This document shows positions 8,404 to 16,276 of a stretch of 64,000 nucleotides of DNA, piece after piece. The notes below the pieces were generated by a model. The model was not told the origin of the DNA. It worked only from the letters and a program-made list of their open reading frames with translations, and made no database searches. A program made the position numbers and the translations under genes. Numbering within the stretch: the first letter of the stretch is position 1; each line of letters opens with the position of its first letter. This DNA comes from Clostridia bacterium. Its GTDB lineage: Bacteria > Bacillota > Clostridia > Christensenellales > Borkfalkiaceae. The stretch spans positions 1 through 64,000 of the forward strand of contig JAFTQB010000059.1 in NCBI GenBank assembly GCA_017462985.1. The letters run 5' to 3'.

Positions 8404-9284
8404 AATTTCGTCTTTAATTTCGCAAGCCCCTGCTTGACCTCCGCGATCCCGTAAAAGCTCCCGTCCGCATTGAAAAATTTATACAGTCCGTCGCTTTCGT
8501 CCGCCTTTACCGCCACGCCGTTATATACGCGCTCCCAGCCCTCGCCGTTTAAACAAAGCGTGGGATAGGGAAGCACGCTTTCCGTGGGAATGATCTTGCT
8601 TTCCAATTCCTCTATCGAAAGTTCCTCGTTTAAGAAAAACGAAAACGGCAAGGCGTTTGCAAGCGTAAACGCGCCGCTTTGCACGCGGCGCAAGCTGCTC
8701 ATCACCGCGTTCGTTCCCAAGCTTTCGGCTAAATCGCGACCGATCGAGCGAATATACGTACCGCCGCCGCAAACAATGCGTATGCGAAAGGTTTTTTCTT
8801 CCGTTTGCTCCAAAAGCTCCATTTCGTCAATGCGCACCCTTTTGGGCTGTAATTCAAACTCTATCCCCGCGCGCGCCAGCTCGTAGCCGCGTTTGCCGCC
8901 AATATTTTTCGCGCTGTATTTCGGCGGCATTTGCAACACCTCGCCGCAAAGCGAAGGAAGCGTTTGCACGATTTCTTCCGCCGAAGGGATCCGCCCGCCG
9001 AAAACAAGCTCGCCCGTGCTATCGAGCGTATCGGAGCTTACGCCGAAGGTAAATTCGGCGATATATTCCTTTTTCTTTTCCAAAAAATAATCGAACAGCC
9101 GCGTGGCGTTGCCAACGCCGACGGGAAGCACGCCGCTCGCAAGCGGATCGAGCGTGCCCATATGTCCGCAAGGCGCGCCCGTCAGCCATTTGAGCTTATT
9201 CACGACCGCCGAGGAAACCGTTCCCGACGGCTTATCGACGTTGAAAAACCCGAAGGTTTTGATTTTCGGCTCGCGTTTTTTCAT
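8397..9284 (-). CDS. truB: tRNA pseudouridine(55) synthase
   Basis: 295 residues from the ATG at 9284. GHMGTLDPLASGVLP holds the catalytic Asp46; KKEYIAEFTFG and CGGGTYIRSIGRDL are the other TruB blocks. A C-terminal extension of about 80 residues follows the catalytic core, as in Firmicutes TruB. I prefer the ATG at 9284 because it lies one base after the pheT stop (TGATATG, coupled translation); a TTG at 9305 would add seven residues but has no ribosome-binding site. It isomerises U55 in the T-loop of tRNAs. The usual neighbours rbfA and rpsO are absent; it follows pheT instead. Confidence 0.94.
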   Translation of the reverse strand: MKKREPKIKTFGFFNVDKPSGTVSSAVVNKLKWLTGAPCGHMGTLDPLASGVLPVGVGNATRLFDYFLEKKKEYIAEFTFGVSSDTLDSTGELVFGGRIPSAEEIVQTLPSLCGEVLQMPPKYSAKNIGGKRGYELARAGIEFELQPKRVRIDEMELLEQTEEKTFRIRIVCGGGTYIRSIGRDLAESLGTNAVMSSLRRVQSGAFTLANALPFSFFLNEELSIEELESKIIPTESVLPYPTLCLNGEGWERVYNGVAVKADESDGLYKFFNADGSFYGIAEVKQGLAKLKTKLC

Positions 9285-9285
9285 A

Positions 9286-11724
9286 TCAGCGAAGCTCTGC
9301 GCCAAGCTTGAATTTGAGGTTGCCGAGAATCTTCTTCACAAACCCGTCCAAGGTTTCGGGCGTGAACGCCTTTTCCGCTTGCTGATCGGGCGTAAAGGTG
9401 AGCGTGAACGCCATACTCTTCTTACCCTCGGGCACTTGACCGCCGCGGTATACGTCGAAAAGCTCCGCTTTCGTTACGTATTTACAAGAGTGCATCAACA
9501 CTTCTTCAATCTCGCCGCAGGTGAGTTTTTCGTCTACGATAAGCGCGAGGTCGCGTTTCACCGCAGGGAATTTAGGCAGATTTTGATAACGGATCGCGTC
9601 GTCCATCACGCCTTTGATCGTCTCCAGATCCAATTCCGCAAGGTAGACCTTTTTATCAAGACCGAGCGAAAGGGCGATAGCAGGGTCGAGTTCACCCATC
9701 ACGCCCACCGCCGTTTTTCCAAGCAGGATATTCGCGGATACCCCAGGGTGCAGATAGGTTTTTTCCGCGCGTTCGTAAGCAAACGAAAGGTGGAAAATTT
9801 CCGCAAGCGCTTCCACCGTGCCCTTGATATCGAAGAAATCGCATTTCGCGCCCCAAACGCCCAAGACGAGGCGCTTTCTTTCCTCGGGCTGTTCGCCCGC
9901 CAAGGTGTTGCGGGGAAGATAGATATTCGCCACTTCGAATTCCCTACCCTCGTCGTTGCCGCGGCGGATATTGCGAACGGCGTTCATCAGCATTGACGGC
10001 GCAAGGATCGTACGCAGAATCGAAAGGTCTTCGCTGATGGGGTTGAGAATACGTACGGCGTTTCTTTCTGCCGCATCCTTAGGCAAACGCATCAAATCGA
10101 GATCTTTGGGAGAATAGAAAGAATAGTTATACGCTTCCAAATACCCCTGCGTACGAAGCGCGTTTTTCAAATGCAGTTCTTTCTTTTGCTCGTCCGTCAA
10201 GCCGCCGCCCGTTACGCTCGCCGCTTCCAAGAAGGTGGGCGTGATATGATCGTAGCCGTACATACGAATGACTTCTTCCGCCAAGTCGGGGTAGTTATCG
10301 ATATCGTCGCGATACCCCGGCACCGTTACCGTGAGCGTATCGCCGTCGATGACGGGACGGAAATTCAAACGTTCCAAAATCCCGTAGATCTCTTCGTCGG
10401 GCACTTTGATCCCCAACAGCGCGTTGATCTTTGCAATGCTCGCCGTCATTTTGCGCTCCGTCAGATCAACGGCGCAAACGTCCTCGCAAAGCTCGGTTAC
10501 CGTACCGCAGCCAAGTTCTTCGATCAAGTGCAGCGCGCGCGCCATGCCAAGCGCGTTGGTGTACGCGTCCACGCCCTTTTCAAACCGCGCGGAAGAATCG
10601 GACGATTGACCGAGCGCACGCGAGGTTTTGCGCACGCTGTCGCGCGCGAATTTTGCCGATTCGAAGAATACGTTTTTCGTCGTAGCCTTGATTTCGCTGT
10701 TCAAACCGCCCATGATCCCCGCGAGCGCAACCGGCTTGTTGCCGTCGCAAATGACGAGATTTTCGTTTCCGAGCGTAAATTCTTTTTCGTCGAGCGTAAC
10801 GATCTTTTCCCCCTTTTCCGCCCTACGAACGACGATCTTTCGATCGCCCAAATCGTCCGCGTCGAACGCGTGCATGGGCTGCCCCATTTCCAAAAGCACG
10901 AAATTAGTGATATCGACGATGGGGGAAATGGAACGAATCCCCGAAAGCGCAAGGCGCTTACGCATCCAAGCGGGCGTTTCGCCGCCCGTGATATTTTCCA
11001 CGTAATGCCCTACGTAGCGCGGGCAAAGATCGGGCGCGAGCACTTCCACTTTTACGGGCGCAGCCGTCGTTTTATGCGCCGTAAAATCCACGGCGGGGTG
11101 TTTGAGCGGCTTTTTCAAAACCGCCGCAACCTCTCTTGCGATCCCCAAAACGCTCTGGCAATCGGGACGGTTTGCTGTGATAGAAATATCGAAGATCCAA
11201 TCGTCCAAGCCGACGATCTTTTTAATATCTTCGCCCACGGGCGCGTCCTTTTGCAGATCGAGAAGCCCGTAAACCTCCGCGCCGAGATAGAAATCGTCGT
11301 TGATCCCCAGCTCTTCGCCCGAACAAAGCATACCGTACGATTCCACGCCGCGAAGCTTGCCTTTTTTGATCTTCTTTACGCCGTCGGGATTCTTTTCCAA
11401 GGCTTTGGGATCGCTTTCCACCACGGTGGAGTTATCCAGCGCACAGGGCGTTTTCATGCCTACGTACACGTTGGACGCGCCCGTTACGATCTGAATTTCT
11501 CTGCCGTATTCCTCGCCGCAATCCACAACGCAAATTTGCATATGGTCGCTATCGGGGTGCGGCGTGAGCGCTTTGATTTCGCCAACCACTACGCAGTTGA
11601 CTTTTTCCCCTAGATAGCTAAGCTCTTCCACTTCAAAACCGCAGGAAAACAACTTTTCCGCAAGCTCCTGCGCGGTGATATCGATATCTACGTAATCTTT
11701 TAACCAACTGAAAGGTACTTTCAT
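9286..11724 (-). CDS. pheT: Phenylalanyl-tRNA synthetase beta subunit
   Basis: 812 residues, full length. Order of domains: N-terminal fold and EMAP-type tRNA-binding domain (about 40-150, VVGEIKALTPHPDSDHMQIC), B3/B4 editing domain (about 210-390), B5 DNA-binding-like domain (about 400-475), class II-like core, and C-terminal ferredoxin-fold anticodon-binding domain ending DGFVKKILGNLKFKLGAELR. The beta subunit edits Tyr-tRNA-Phe and recognises tRNA; the alpha subunit encoded just upstream holds the aminoacylation site. The ATG has AGGAGG 6 bases upstream. It is transcribed from the T-box-controlled pheS promoter. Confidence 0.98.
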   Translation of the reverse strand: MKVPFSWLKDYVDIDITAQELAEKLFSCGFEVEELSYLGEKVNCVVVGEIKALTPHPDSDHMQICVVDCGEEYGREIQIVTGASNVYVGMKTPCALDNSTVVESDPKALEKNPDGVKKIKKGKLRGVESYGMLCSGEELGINDDFYLGAEVYGLLDLQKDAPVGEDIKKIVGLDDWIFDISITANRPDCQSVLGIAREVAAVLKKPLKHPAVDFTAHKTTAAPVKVEVLAPDLCPRYVGHYVENITGGETPAWMRKRLALSGIRSISPIVDITNFVLLEMGQPMHAFDADDLGDRKIVVRRAEKGEKIVTLDEKEFTLGNENLVICDGNKPVALAGIMGGLNSEIKATTKNVFFESAKFARDSVRKTSRALGQSSDSSARFEKGVDAYTNALGMARALHLIEELGCGTVTELCEDVCAVDLTERKMTASIAKINALLGIKVPDEEIYGILERLNFRPVIDGDTLTVTVPGYRDDIDNYPDLAEEVIRMYGYDHITPTFLEAASVTGGGLTDEQKKELHLKNALRTQGYLEAYNYSFYSPKDLDLMRLPKDAAERNAVRILNPISEDLSILRTILAPSMLMNAVRNIRRGNDEGREFEVANIYLPRNTLAGEQPEERKRLVLGVWGAKCDFFDIKGTVEALAEIFHLSFAYERAEKTYLHPGVSANILLGKTAVGVMGELDPAIALSLGLDKKVYLAELDLETIKGVMDDAIRYQNLPKFPAVKRDLALIVDEKLTCGEIEEVLMHSCKYVTKAELFDVYRGGQVPEGKKSMAFTLTFTPDQQAEKAFTPETLDGFVKKILGNLKFKLGAELR

Positions 11725-11738
11725 AATCTGTTTCCTCC

Positions 11739-12752
11739 TTAGTCCTCGAATTGCTCCAAAAATCTGGTATCATTTTCAAACAACACCTTGATATTGTTGA
11801 TACCGTACTTGAGCATGGCGATACGCTCGATCCCCATACCGAACGCAAAGCCGGTGTATTCGTCGGGATCGACGCCGCAATTTTCAAGGACGTGTCGGTT
11901 CACCATGCCCGCGCCGAGCACTTCGATCCAACCCGTGCCTTTGCAAAGGCGGCAACCTTTGCCGCCGCATTCGCTGCAACTGAGGTCGACTTCCACGCTC
12001 GGTTCGGTGAACGGGAAATAAGAGGGGCGCAAGCGCACCTTCGTGGAAGAAGTGAACATTTTGCGCGCAAATTCACCGAGCATCCCTTGCAGATCGCAAA
12101 GCGTGATCCCCTTATCCACCACCAGCCCTTCCATTTGGTGGAACATCGGCGAATGGGTAGCGTCGTCGTCGGAACGGAACACGCGCCCGGGCGAAAGAAT
12201 TTTGATGGGCGGCTTTTCGTTTTCCATCACGCGGATCTGCCCCGCAGAGGTCTGCGTGCGAAGCAACAGATTTTCACCCAAATAGAAGGTATCTTGCATA
12301 TCGCGCGCGGGGTGATCCTTGGGCGTATTGAGCGCGGTGAAATTATAATAATCGGTTTCCGCTTCGGGGCCTTCGAATACTTTAAAGCCCATTCCTGCAA
12401 AAATATCGATCAGCTCGTTTTTTACGAGCGTGATCGGGTGCAGAGCGCCCGCCTTGTATTTTCTGCCCGGCATGGAAATATCGATACGCTCCGCGGCGTA
12501 TTTTTGCTGCATTTCTTTTTCGCGCACGATCACAGCGCGAGCTTCAAACGCCGCTTCCATGCTTTGTTTAAATTCGTTGACCATCTTTCCAAAGACGGGC
12601 TTTTCTTCCTTGGGAATATCTTTCATTCCCGCCATGATCGTTTTCAGCTCGGCTTGGAATTTCAGCTTTAATTCGTATAAAGCCCTGCCCGTTTCCGTTT
12701 GCTCCATCGCCGCAAGAATGTCCTTGCGGAGCGCATTGATTTTTTCTTGCAT
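11739..12752 (-). CDS. pheS: Phenylalanyl-tRNA synthetase alpha subunit
   Basis: 337 residues. An N-terminal coiled coil (1-85) precedes the class II catalytic core with motif 2 ([20 protein letters not shown] region) and motif 3 ([17 protein letters not shown]). A Cys4 zinc-finger-like insertion ([14 protein letters not shown]) near residue 260 appears in many bacterial PheS. It forms the alpha2-beta2 enzyme with PheT and charges tRNA-Phe. The Shine-Dalgarno GGAGGAAG precedes the ATG. A diverged copy of a dispersed repeat lies between the T-box terminator and this start. Confidence 0.98.
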   Translation of the reverse strand: MQEKINALRKDILAAMEQTETGRALYELKLKFQAELKTIMAGMKDIPKEEKPVFGKMVNEFKQSMEAAFEARAVIVREKEMQQKYAAERIDISMPGRKYKAGALHPITLVKNELIDIFAGMGFKVFEGPEAETDYYNFTALNTPKDHPARDMQDTFYLGENLLLRTQTSAGQIRVMENEKPPIKILSPGRVFRSDDDATHSPMFHQMEGLVVDKGITLCDLQGMLGEFARKMFTSSTKVRLRPSYFPFTEPSVEVDLSCSECGGKGCRLCKGTGWIEVLGAGMVNRHVLENCGVDPDEYTGFAFGMGIERIAMLKYGINNIKVLFENDTRFLEQFED

Positions 12753-12788
12753 ATTCTTTCTTCCTCCGAAGTGTTTTTATAAAATTTA

Positions 12789-12821
12789 AGATGCCGCGTC
12801 GCTTCGCTCCTTGCAACGACG
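12789..12821. repeat. Second, diverged copy of the dispersed intergenic repeat
   Basis: AGATGCCGCGTCGCTTCGCT followed by CCTTGCAACGACGG parallels the start of the repeat at 4251-4285 (AGATTGCCGCAGTCGCTACG, CTCC, TCGCAATGAC). It is inserted between the T-box terminator and pheS, so it becomes part of the pheS 5' untranslated region whenever antitermination succeeds. Confidence 0.45.
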
Positions 12822-12844
12822 GGAGCGATTGAAACGCAGTAAAA

Positions 12845-13098
12845 TAAAAAGCCGCCCTGTATAACAGGGCGACGGTTGATCGCTGTACCACCTGTATTCG
12901 CAAAACCTTGGTTTTGCCTTGTTTTTCGCTATCACGCGCGAAACGCGTCGCCAACTACCTGCAATCGCACTCATCGGCGCGGCTCCAAAGCGAAACGGCA
13001 ACCTTTCCCCGACTTTGCGCCTTTCAGCCCGTGAGCGCAATCTCTTTGAGTTCGGTATACGGAAAAATGCCAACTTTTTCAACGCCTTTATTTAACTG
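12845..13098 (-). promoter_or_regulatory. T-box riboswitch (tRNA-Phe) upstream of pheS
   Basis: On the minus strand the conserved T-box core AGGTGGTACAGCG is at 12881-12893, followed by a terminator hairpin CGCCCTGT-TA-ACAGGGCG (12853-12871, palindromic arms) and a T-rich tail. A triplet TTC (12992-12994), matching Phe, lies four bases before TGGAGCC (12981-12987); the trpS leader has TGG four bases before TGGACC, so I take TTC as the likely specifier. Uncharged tRNA-Phe should pair with the specifier and the T-box bulge and favour antitermination, raising pheST expression. Confidence 0.88.
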
Positions 13099-13104
13099 AA
13101 TTTT

Positions 13105-13133
13105 ATTATAACGATTTTTTTGAAAAATGTCAA
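13105..13133 (-). promoter_or_regulatory. sigma-A promoter of the pheS T-box transcript
   Basis: Minus strand TTGACA (13128-13133), 17 bases, TATAAT (13105-13110): both hexamers are consensus. Confidence 0.9.
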
Positions 13134-13150
13134 ACGATTTTCTTCTTTTT

Positions 13151-13717
13151 TTACAAAAACGTCGCCGTCGTTTGTTCAATCTCCGTTTCCGAAAAATTCG
13201 GCGTTTCCTCGGGCTTTTTGCCGACGGTGATATAAACCCAACTAACCAAAAAGCACGCGAGCGTGATCCCCGCAAAAACGATCACGAATTTTTTCCAGCC
13301 CTTGATCATTCCCGTTGCCAACCAACCGCAAAGCGATACGAGGTACGATACGAATACGATCCAAGCATAGCCGTCCAAGATTTTATTCCCCATGATCGCC
13401 GCAAACACGAACCCGACGGCAAAAAACAGCCCCGAAAAAACGGCGGGCAGCCAAAGCAGTTTTTCTTTCCATTCCTTTTTTCGGCGCTCCTCTTGTTTTT
13501 TGCGTTGCTTGCGTTCCTTTTTGCTTTGGCGCACGGCGCGGCGTTGTTCTTGTTCGTGTACCTGTTGCCCGTCGGAAGAAATCTCTCCCGCCGAATCGCT
13601 TTCGTTTTCTTCCCGTAAGCAAAAACCGCAGCTTGGACAGGCTTGCAGTTTTTTCGCCGTTTGTTCGTTGACGGTGATTTCTTCGCCGCATTCGGGACAA
13701 GAGATGGTAAATTCCAT
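13151..13717 (-). CDS. Zinc-ribbon membrane protein, unknown function
   Basis: 188 residues. The first 30 residues hold a zinc ribbon, Cys7-x2-Cys10 and Cys27-x2-Cys30 (CPECG and CPSCG), with exactly the spacing seen in three LRR proteins of this window. A strongly charged Lys/Arg/Glu/Gln helix (about 50-86) follows, then three hydrophobic segments (about 87-110, 114-138, 143-165) and a short acidic/polar tail. This predicts a membrane protein with a cytoplasmic metal-binding head. I do not recognise a named family. It has its own sigma-A promoter and RBS (AGGAG); its 3' end lies close to the divergent-looking start region of the pheS T-box promoter, which points the same way. Confidence 0.7.
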   Translation of the reverse strand: MEFTISCPECGEEITVNEQTAKKLQACPSCGFCLREENESDSAGEISSDGQQVHEQEQRRAVRQSKKERKQRKKQEERRKKEWKEKLLWLPAVFSGLFFAVGFVFAAIMGNKILDGYAWIVFVSYLVSLCGWLATGMIKGWKKFVIVFAGITLACFLVSWVYITVGKKPEETPNFSETEIEQTTATFL

Positions 13718-13748
13718 TTTTTCTGCTCCTAAAATCGTGTACTTATCA

Positions 13749-13777
13749 ATTATATCAATATCCGTTTCGTTTGTAAA
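13749..13777 (-). promoter_or_regulatory. sigma-A promoter of the zinc-ribbon membrane gene
   Basis: Minus strand TTTACA (13772-13777), 17 bases, TATAAT (13749-13754). The -35 box abuts the U-tract of the upstream gene's terminator, a compact gene boundary. Confidence 0.7.
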
Positions 13778-13809
13778 GAAAAAGAGCCTTGGAAAACCAA
13801 AGCTCTTTC
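13778..13809 (-). terminator. Rho-independent terminator after the four-helix membrane gene
   Basis: Minus strand AAAGAGCTTTGG-TTTT-CCAAGGCTCTTT followed by TTCTTT; 17 bases past the stop of the gene at 13826-14281. Confidence 0.85.
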
Positions 13810-13825
13810 GTGGATTTTTGCATTT

Positions 13826-14281
13826 TTAAGGGCTCTTTCTTACGCACGCTTCGAAAATCGACGCAAACAACAAAAACGCAAGCGCGATAATATAAACGAT
13901 CGCCGTCAACAAAGGCTTGTAACAATCAAACAGCAAGATAAGCGGCGCGCACCCTAAAACCAAACCAACGATTTTTAAAACGAGCGCCAACACGAATAAT
14001 TTATGCGAAACGAGCTGTCCTCTCGCTTGCGATATAAGCTTCGCGCCGCCGATGATCGCCACCACTGACGCAAGCAATAAGCCTACCGTACCGATGGGTG
14101 CAAAAATGATCAGTAAAAAAATCATCGCCACAGCGTTATCCGTTTCTTGTTCGGGCATATTATTGCCCGCCAACGAACCGTTGATCATATTCATCCAAAG
14201 CACAACGAGCGCCGCAATACAAAGCGCCGCGGCGATAAAATCGAATATCCCCGCCAATAAAGCTTTTTTACTCGTAATCAT
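13826..14281 (-). CDS. Small membrane protein with four hydrophobic segments, unknown function
   Basis: 151 residues with hydrophobic stretches at about 9-32, 50-80, 90-115 and 118-142, and very short hydrophilic ends. I see no catalytic motif or known family signature; it resembles generic four-helix membrane proteins common in clostridia. It begins 27 bases after the mscL stop in the same orientation, with CTCCTTTCG giving a Shine-Dalgarno (AAAGGAG) upstream, so it is probably cotranscribed with mscL and ends at its own terminator. Confidence 0.6.
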   Translation of the reverse strand: MITSKKALLAGIFDFIAAALCIAALVVLWMNMINGSLAGNNMPEQETDNAVAMIFLLIIFAPIGTVGLLLASVVAIIGGAKLISQARGQLVSHKLFVLALVLKIVGLVLGCAPLILLFDCYKPLLTAIVYIIALAFLLFASIFEACVRKSP

Positions 14282-14308
14282 CGCTATCTCTCCTTTCGAT
14301 AAATTTTT

Positions 14309-14977
14309 TTAGGACTGCTTTTTCAAAAGATCGCGAATTTCTTCCAACAGACGGGTGTTCACCGCCGCTTTTTCTTCCGCAATACGCGCTTCTTCCGCCG
14401 CCGCGGCTGCCGCCGTTTCCGCCGCTATGCGTTCTTCCTCGGCTTTTGCCGCCGCCAACGCTTCTTGCTCCGCTTGATAGATCGCTTTCGCTTCTTTCCA
14501 AGATACCTTGCGTTCACGCTTGATGCGGCGAATTTCTTTCTTTTCGTTGCTCGCCAACTCGCCAAGCGCTTTCTTGCTCGCGTCGTTCAAGGAATTGATC
14601 GTCTTAACGATCATAAACAGGACGAACGCAATCAACAAGAAATTGATGATCGCATTGATAAACGAGCCCCAATCGATATAATGCGGCATTTGCGTTAAAT
14701 CGAAAACGCCCGTGGACTTTCCCGCTTCATCCAATATATAAACGGGATCGCAAAGAGGCGTGATCAAATGATTGAGCGTATCGCCGCCGATTAACAGTGC
14801 CAACAGCCAATTGACGAGCGGTTTTAAAATAAAATTACTCAAACCGTTGACGATCGACGTAAACGCGCCGCCAACGATGACGCCGACGGACATATCAAGC
14901 ACGTTGCCGCGCGTGATAAACTTCTTAAACTCGGCGAAAAATTTACCGATAGGACCTTGTTTCTTTTCTTCTGCCAT
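14309..14977 (-). CDS. mscL: Large-conductance mechanosensitive channel with long cytoplasmic insertion
   Basis: 222 residues from the ATG at 14977, chosen because AAGAAGG lies 8 bases upstream; the longer frame (15049) adds 24 residues without a ribosome-binding site and overlaps the promoter. GNVLDMSVGVIVGGAFTSIV (about 23-42) is the pore-lining TM1 and INAIINFLLIAFVLFMIVK (about 109-127) is TM2. The homopentameric channel opens under membrane tension to release solutes. Typical MscL has 120-150 residues; here about 70 residues of Arg/Lys-rich then Ala/Glu-rich predicted helix (about 140-205) separate TM2 from the usual terminal bundle helix RLLEEIRDLLKKQ. It has its own promoter. Confidence 0.93.
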   Translation of the reverse strand: MAEEKKQGPIGKFFAEFKKFITRGNVLDMSVGVIVGGAFTSIVNGLSNFILKPLVNWLLALLIGGDTLNHLITPLCDPVYILDEAGKSTGVFDLTQMPHYIDWGSFINAIINFLLIAFVLFMIVKTINSLNDASKKALGELASNEKKEIRRIKRERKVSWKEAKAIYQAEQEALAAAKAEEERIAAETAAAAAAEEARIAEEKAAVNTRLLEEIRDLLKKQS

Positions 14978-15020
14978 TTTTTCTACCTTCTTTCGTATTG
15001 TTAGCTTTTCGCTTTTTTCT

Positions 15021-15049
15021 ATTTTACTATATAAATTGCCTTTCGTCAA
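15021..15049 (-). promoter_or_regulatory. sigma-A promoter of mscL
   Basis: Minus strand TTGACG (15044-15049), 17 bases, TAAAAT (15021-15026). Its position argues against the longer MscL start at 15049. Confidence 0.7.
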
Positions 15050-15060
15050 TGCCTAAAATA

Positions 15061-15090
15061 AAAAAAATCCGATTTTTTTCGGATTTTTTC
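15061..15090 (-). terminator. Terminator after the small-protein pair
   Basis: Minus strand AATCCGA-AAAAAA-TCGGATT followed by seven T; located 31 bases past the stop of the gene ending at 15121. Confidence 0.75.
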
Positions 15091-15120
15091 TTGCTTTTTC
15101 GATGTTTTTCGACGAAATTT

Positions 15121-15333
15121 TTACATACTCGGTTGCCTTTTTATCATATCCCGCCAATAATAGCACTCTTTTAAAAGCTCTCGAATATGCTCGGAAATCC
15201 GCTCGCGAAGCTCTTTTCTCTCCACGCGCATTGCCGCCGCGCTATATTCGCTAATCAGCGTGCGCATAAAAAGAAGCGTATCCAAACAGCTATCCTTTTC
15301 GTTGAGCATAATTTCGCGTTTATCAAGCCTCAT
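15121..15333 (-). CDS. Small helical protein, unknown function (weak spore-coat CotF-like look)
   Basis: 70 residues, almost entirely predicted helix, ending in LKECYYWRDMIKRQPSM. The pattern of two helices ending in a Tyr-Tyr motif loosely recalls the CotF/ferritin-like spore-coat proteins of Firmicutes, but the match is too weak to assign. It overlaps the preceding small gene by 11 bases, which indicates coupled translation; both are shut off by the hairpin at 15061-15090. Two ATGs (residues 1 and 9) are possible starts; neither has a strong Shine-Dalgarno. Confidence 0.5.
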   Translation of the reverse strand: MRLDKREIMLNEKDSCLDTLLFMRTLISEYSAAAMRVERKELRERISEHIRELLKECYYWRDMIKRQPSM

Positions 15334-15550
15334 CGCTTTCCCCCCTTTGCGTTTTTTCCTGCACTTCCACGCCCATCAATTCCAAAAGCTTTTGTTTCCT
15401 TTCAAAATGCCCTTTCGCCGTGTTTTGCGCGCCCGTCGCCAAAGCTTGATCGGTGAGAAGCTTCGCCAAAATATTCGCCTTGTTTTCTCCAAGCGTTTCC
15501 AACCGAACGAGCTTTTGCATAATCTCGTATTCTTTCTCGCAATTATCCAT
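15323..15550 (-). CDS. Small acidic/charged helical protein, unknown function
   Basis: 75 residues without a signal peptide or membrane segment; predicted helices at about 3-30 and 40-65 and a charged C-terminus. I do not recognise it. The ATG is preceded by GGGGGT, 6 bases away, and that purine run is the 3' arm of an 8-bp inverted repeat (15558-15594), so its ribosome-binding site could be hidden in a hairpin. It overlaps the next small gene and lies 50 bases downstream of nth, so it may be read from the nth promoter. Confidence 0.5.
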   Translation of the reverse strand: MDNCEKEYEIMQKLVRLETLGENKANILAKLLTDQALATGAQNTAKGHFERKQKLLELMGVEVQEKTQRGESDEA

Positions 15551-15557
15551 AAAACTA

Positions 15558-15594
15558 CCCCCGTTACGATTATTTTGCGTAACCGAAACGGGGG
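15558..15594 (-). promoter_or_regulatory. Hairpin covering the ribosome-binding site of the small-protein pair
   Basis: Minus strand CCCCCGTT (15587-15594) pairs perfectly with AACGGGGG (15558-15565), with an inner GTTACG/CGTAAC helix. The GGGGG arm is the apparent Shine-Dalgarno of the gene starting at 15550. There is no U-tract directly after it, so it looks more like a translational control element than a terminator for nth. Confidence 0.5.
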
Positions 15595-15600
15595 TTATAC

Positions 15601-16233
15601 TTATTTTTTGCGTTTTTTATAATCGCAGACCCCTGCAAGCGCGCAACGCTCGCATTCGGGCTTTTGCGAATGGCAGATCTGCCTGCCGTGAAAAATCAAC
15701 CAATGATGCGCCTTCGACCAATCGGACTTGGGAACGGCTTTTTGCAAGCCCTCCTCCACCTTGAGCGGCGTGTTGCCCTTGGCTAGCCCCAAACGGTTGC
15801 TTACGCGGAAAACGTGCGTATCCACGGCGATCGCGTCGCCGCCGAACGCCACCGAATAAACGACGTTCGCCGTCTTTTTTCCCACGCCCGCAAGGCTCAT
15901 AAGCTCCTTGATCGTAGCGGGAACTTTGCCTTCGAAGCGTTCCAAAATATCCTTGGTTGCCGCGAGGATATGCGCCGCCTTCGAACGGTAGAGTCCGCAA
16001 GAAAAAATATATTTTTCAAGTTCTTCTTGCGAAAGCGTGATCAGCGTCTGCGGCGCGCCGTACTTTTCAAACAGTACGCGCGTTACTTTATTCACACGTT
16101 CGTCCGTGCACTGTGCGGATAAGATAACCGCAACCAAGAGCTGATAATCGCTATCGAACTGCAACGCGGGGCGCGCGTCGGGATATAATTTTTCAAGCGT
16201 TTCAAGCGCAAATTGTTTGTCCGTCTTTTTCAT
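15601..16233 (-). CDS. nth: Endonuclease III (DNA glycosylase/AP lyase)
   Basis: 210 residues. The helix-hairpin-helix LMSLAGVGKKTANVV holds the catalytic Lys120 and AVDTHVFRVSNRLG the catalytic Asp138. The C-terminal [4Fe-4S] cluster ligands are Cys187, Cys194, Cys197 and Cys203 (C-x6-C-x2-C-x5-C). It removes oxidised pyrimidines and nicks abasic sites in base excision repair. Its promoter -10 box ends only 9 bases before the ATG and no Shine-Dalgarno is visible, suggesting a nearly leaderless transcript. Confidence 0.97.
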   Translation of the reverse strand: MKKTDKQFALETLEKLYPDARPALQFDSDYQLLVAVILSAQCTDERVNKVTRVLFEKYGAPQTLITLSQEELEKYIFSCGLYRSKAAHILAATKDILERFEGKVPATIKELMSLAGVGKKTANVVYSVAFGGDAIAVDTHVFRVSNRLGLAKGNTPLKVEEGLQKAVPKSDWSKAHHWLIFHGRQICHSQKPECERCALAGVCDYKKRKK

Positions 16234-16242
16234 GATACGAGC

Positions 16243-16271
16243 ATTATATCATAAAAAAACGGGTTTTGCAA
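16243..16271 (-). promoter_or_regulatory. sigma-A promoter of nth, implying a leader of about 3 bases
   Basis: Minus strand TTGCAA (16266-16271), 17 bases, TATAAT (16243-16248). The usual start 7 bases downstream falls at about 16236, three bases before the ATG at 16233. Confidence 0.7.
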
Positions 16272-16276
16272 GTTTT

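Noticed and set aside
10171..11613. Open frame of 480 codons on the plus strand
   Set aside because: It lies wholly inside pheT on the opposite strand, has low-complexity Arg/His/Phe-rich composition and no ribosome-binding site: a shadow of GC-rich third codon positions.
12568..13275. Short frames in the pheS leader
   Set aside because: They overlap the T-box, the terminator and the promoter; the RNA structure explains the sequence.
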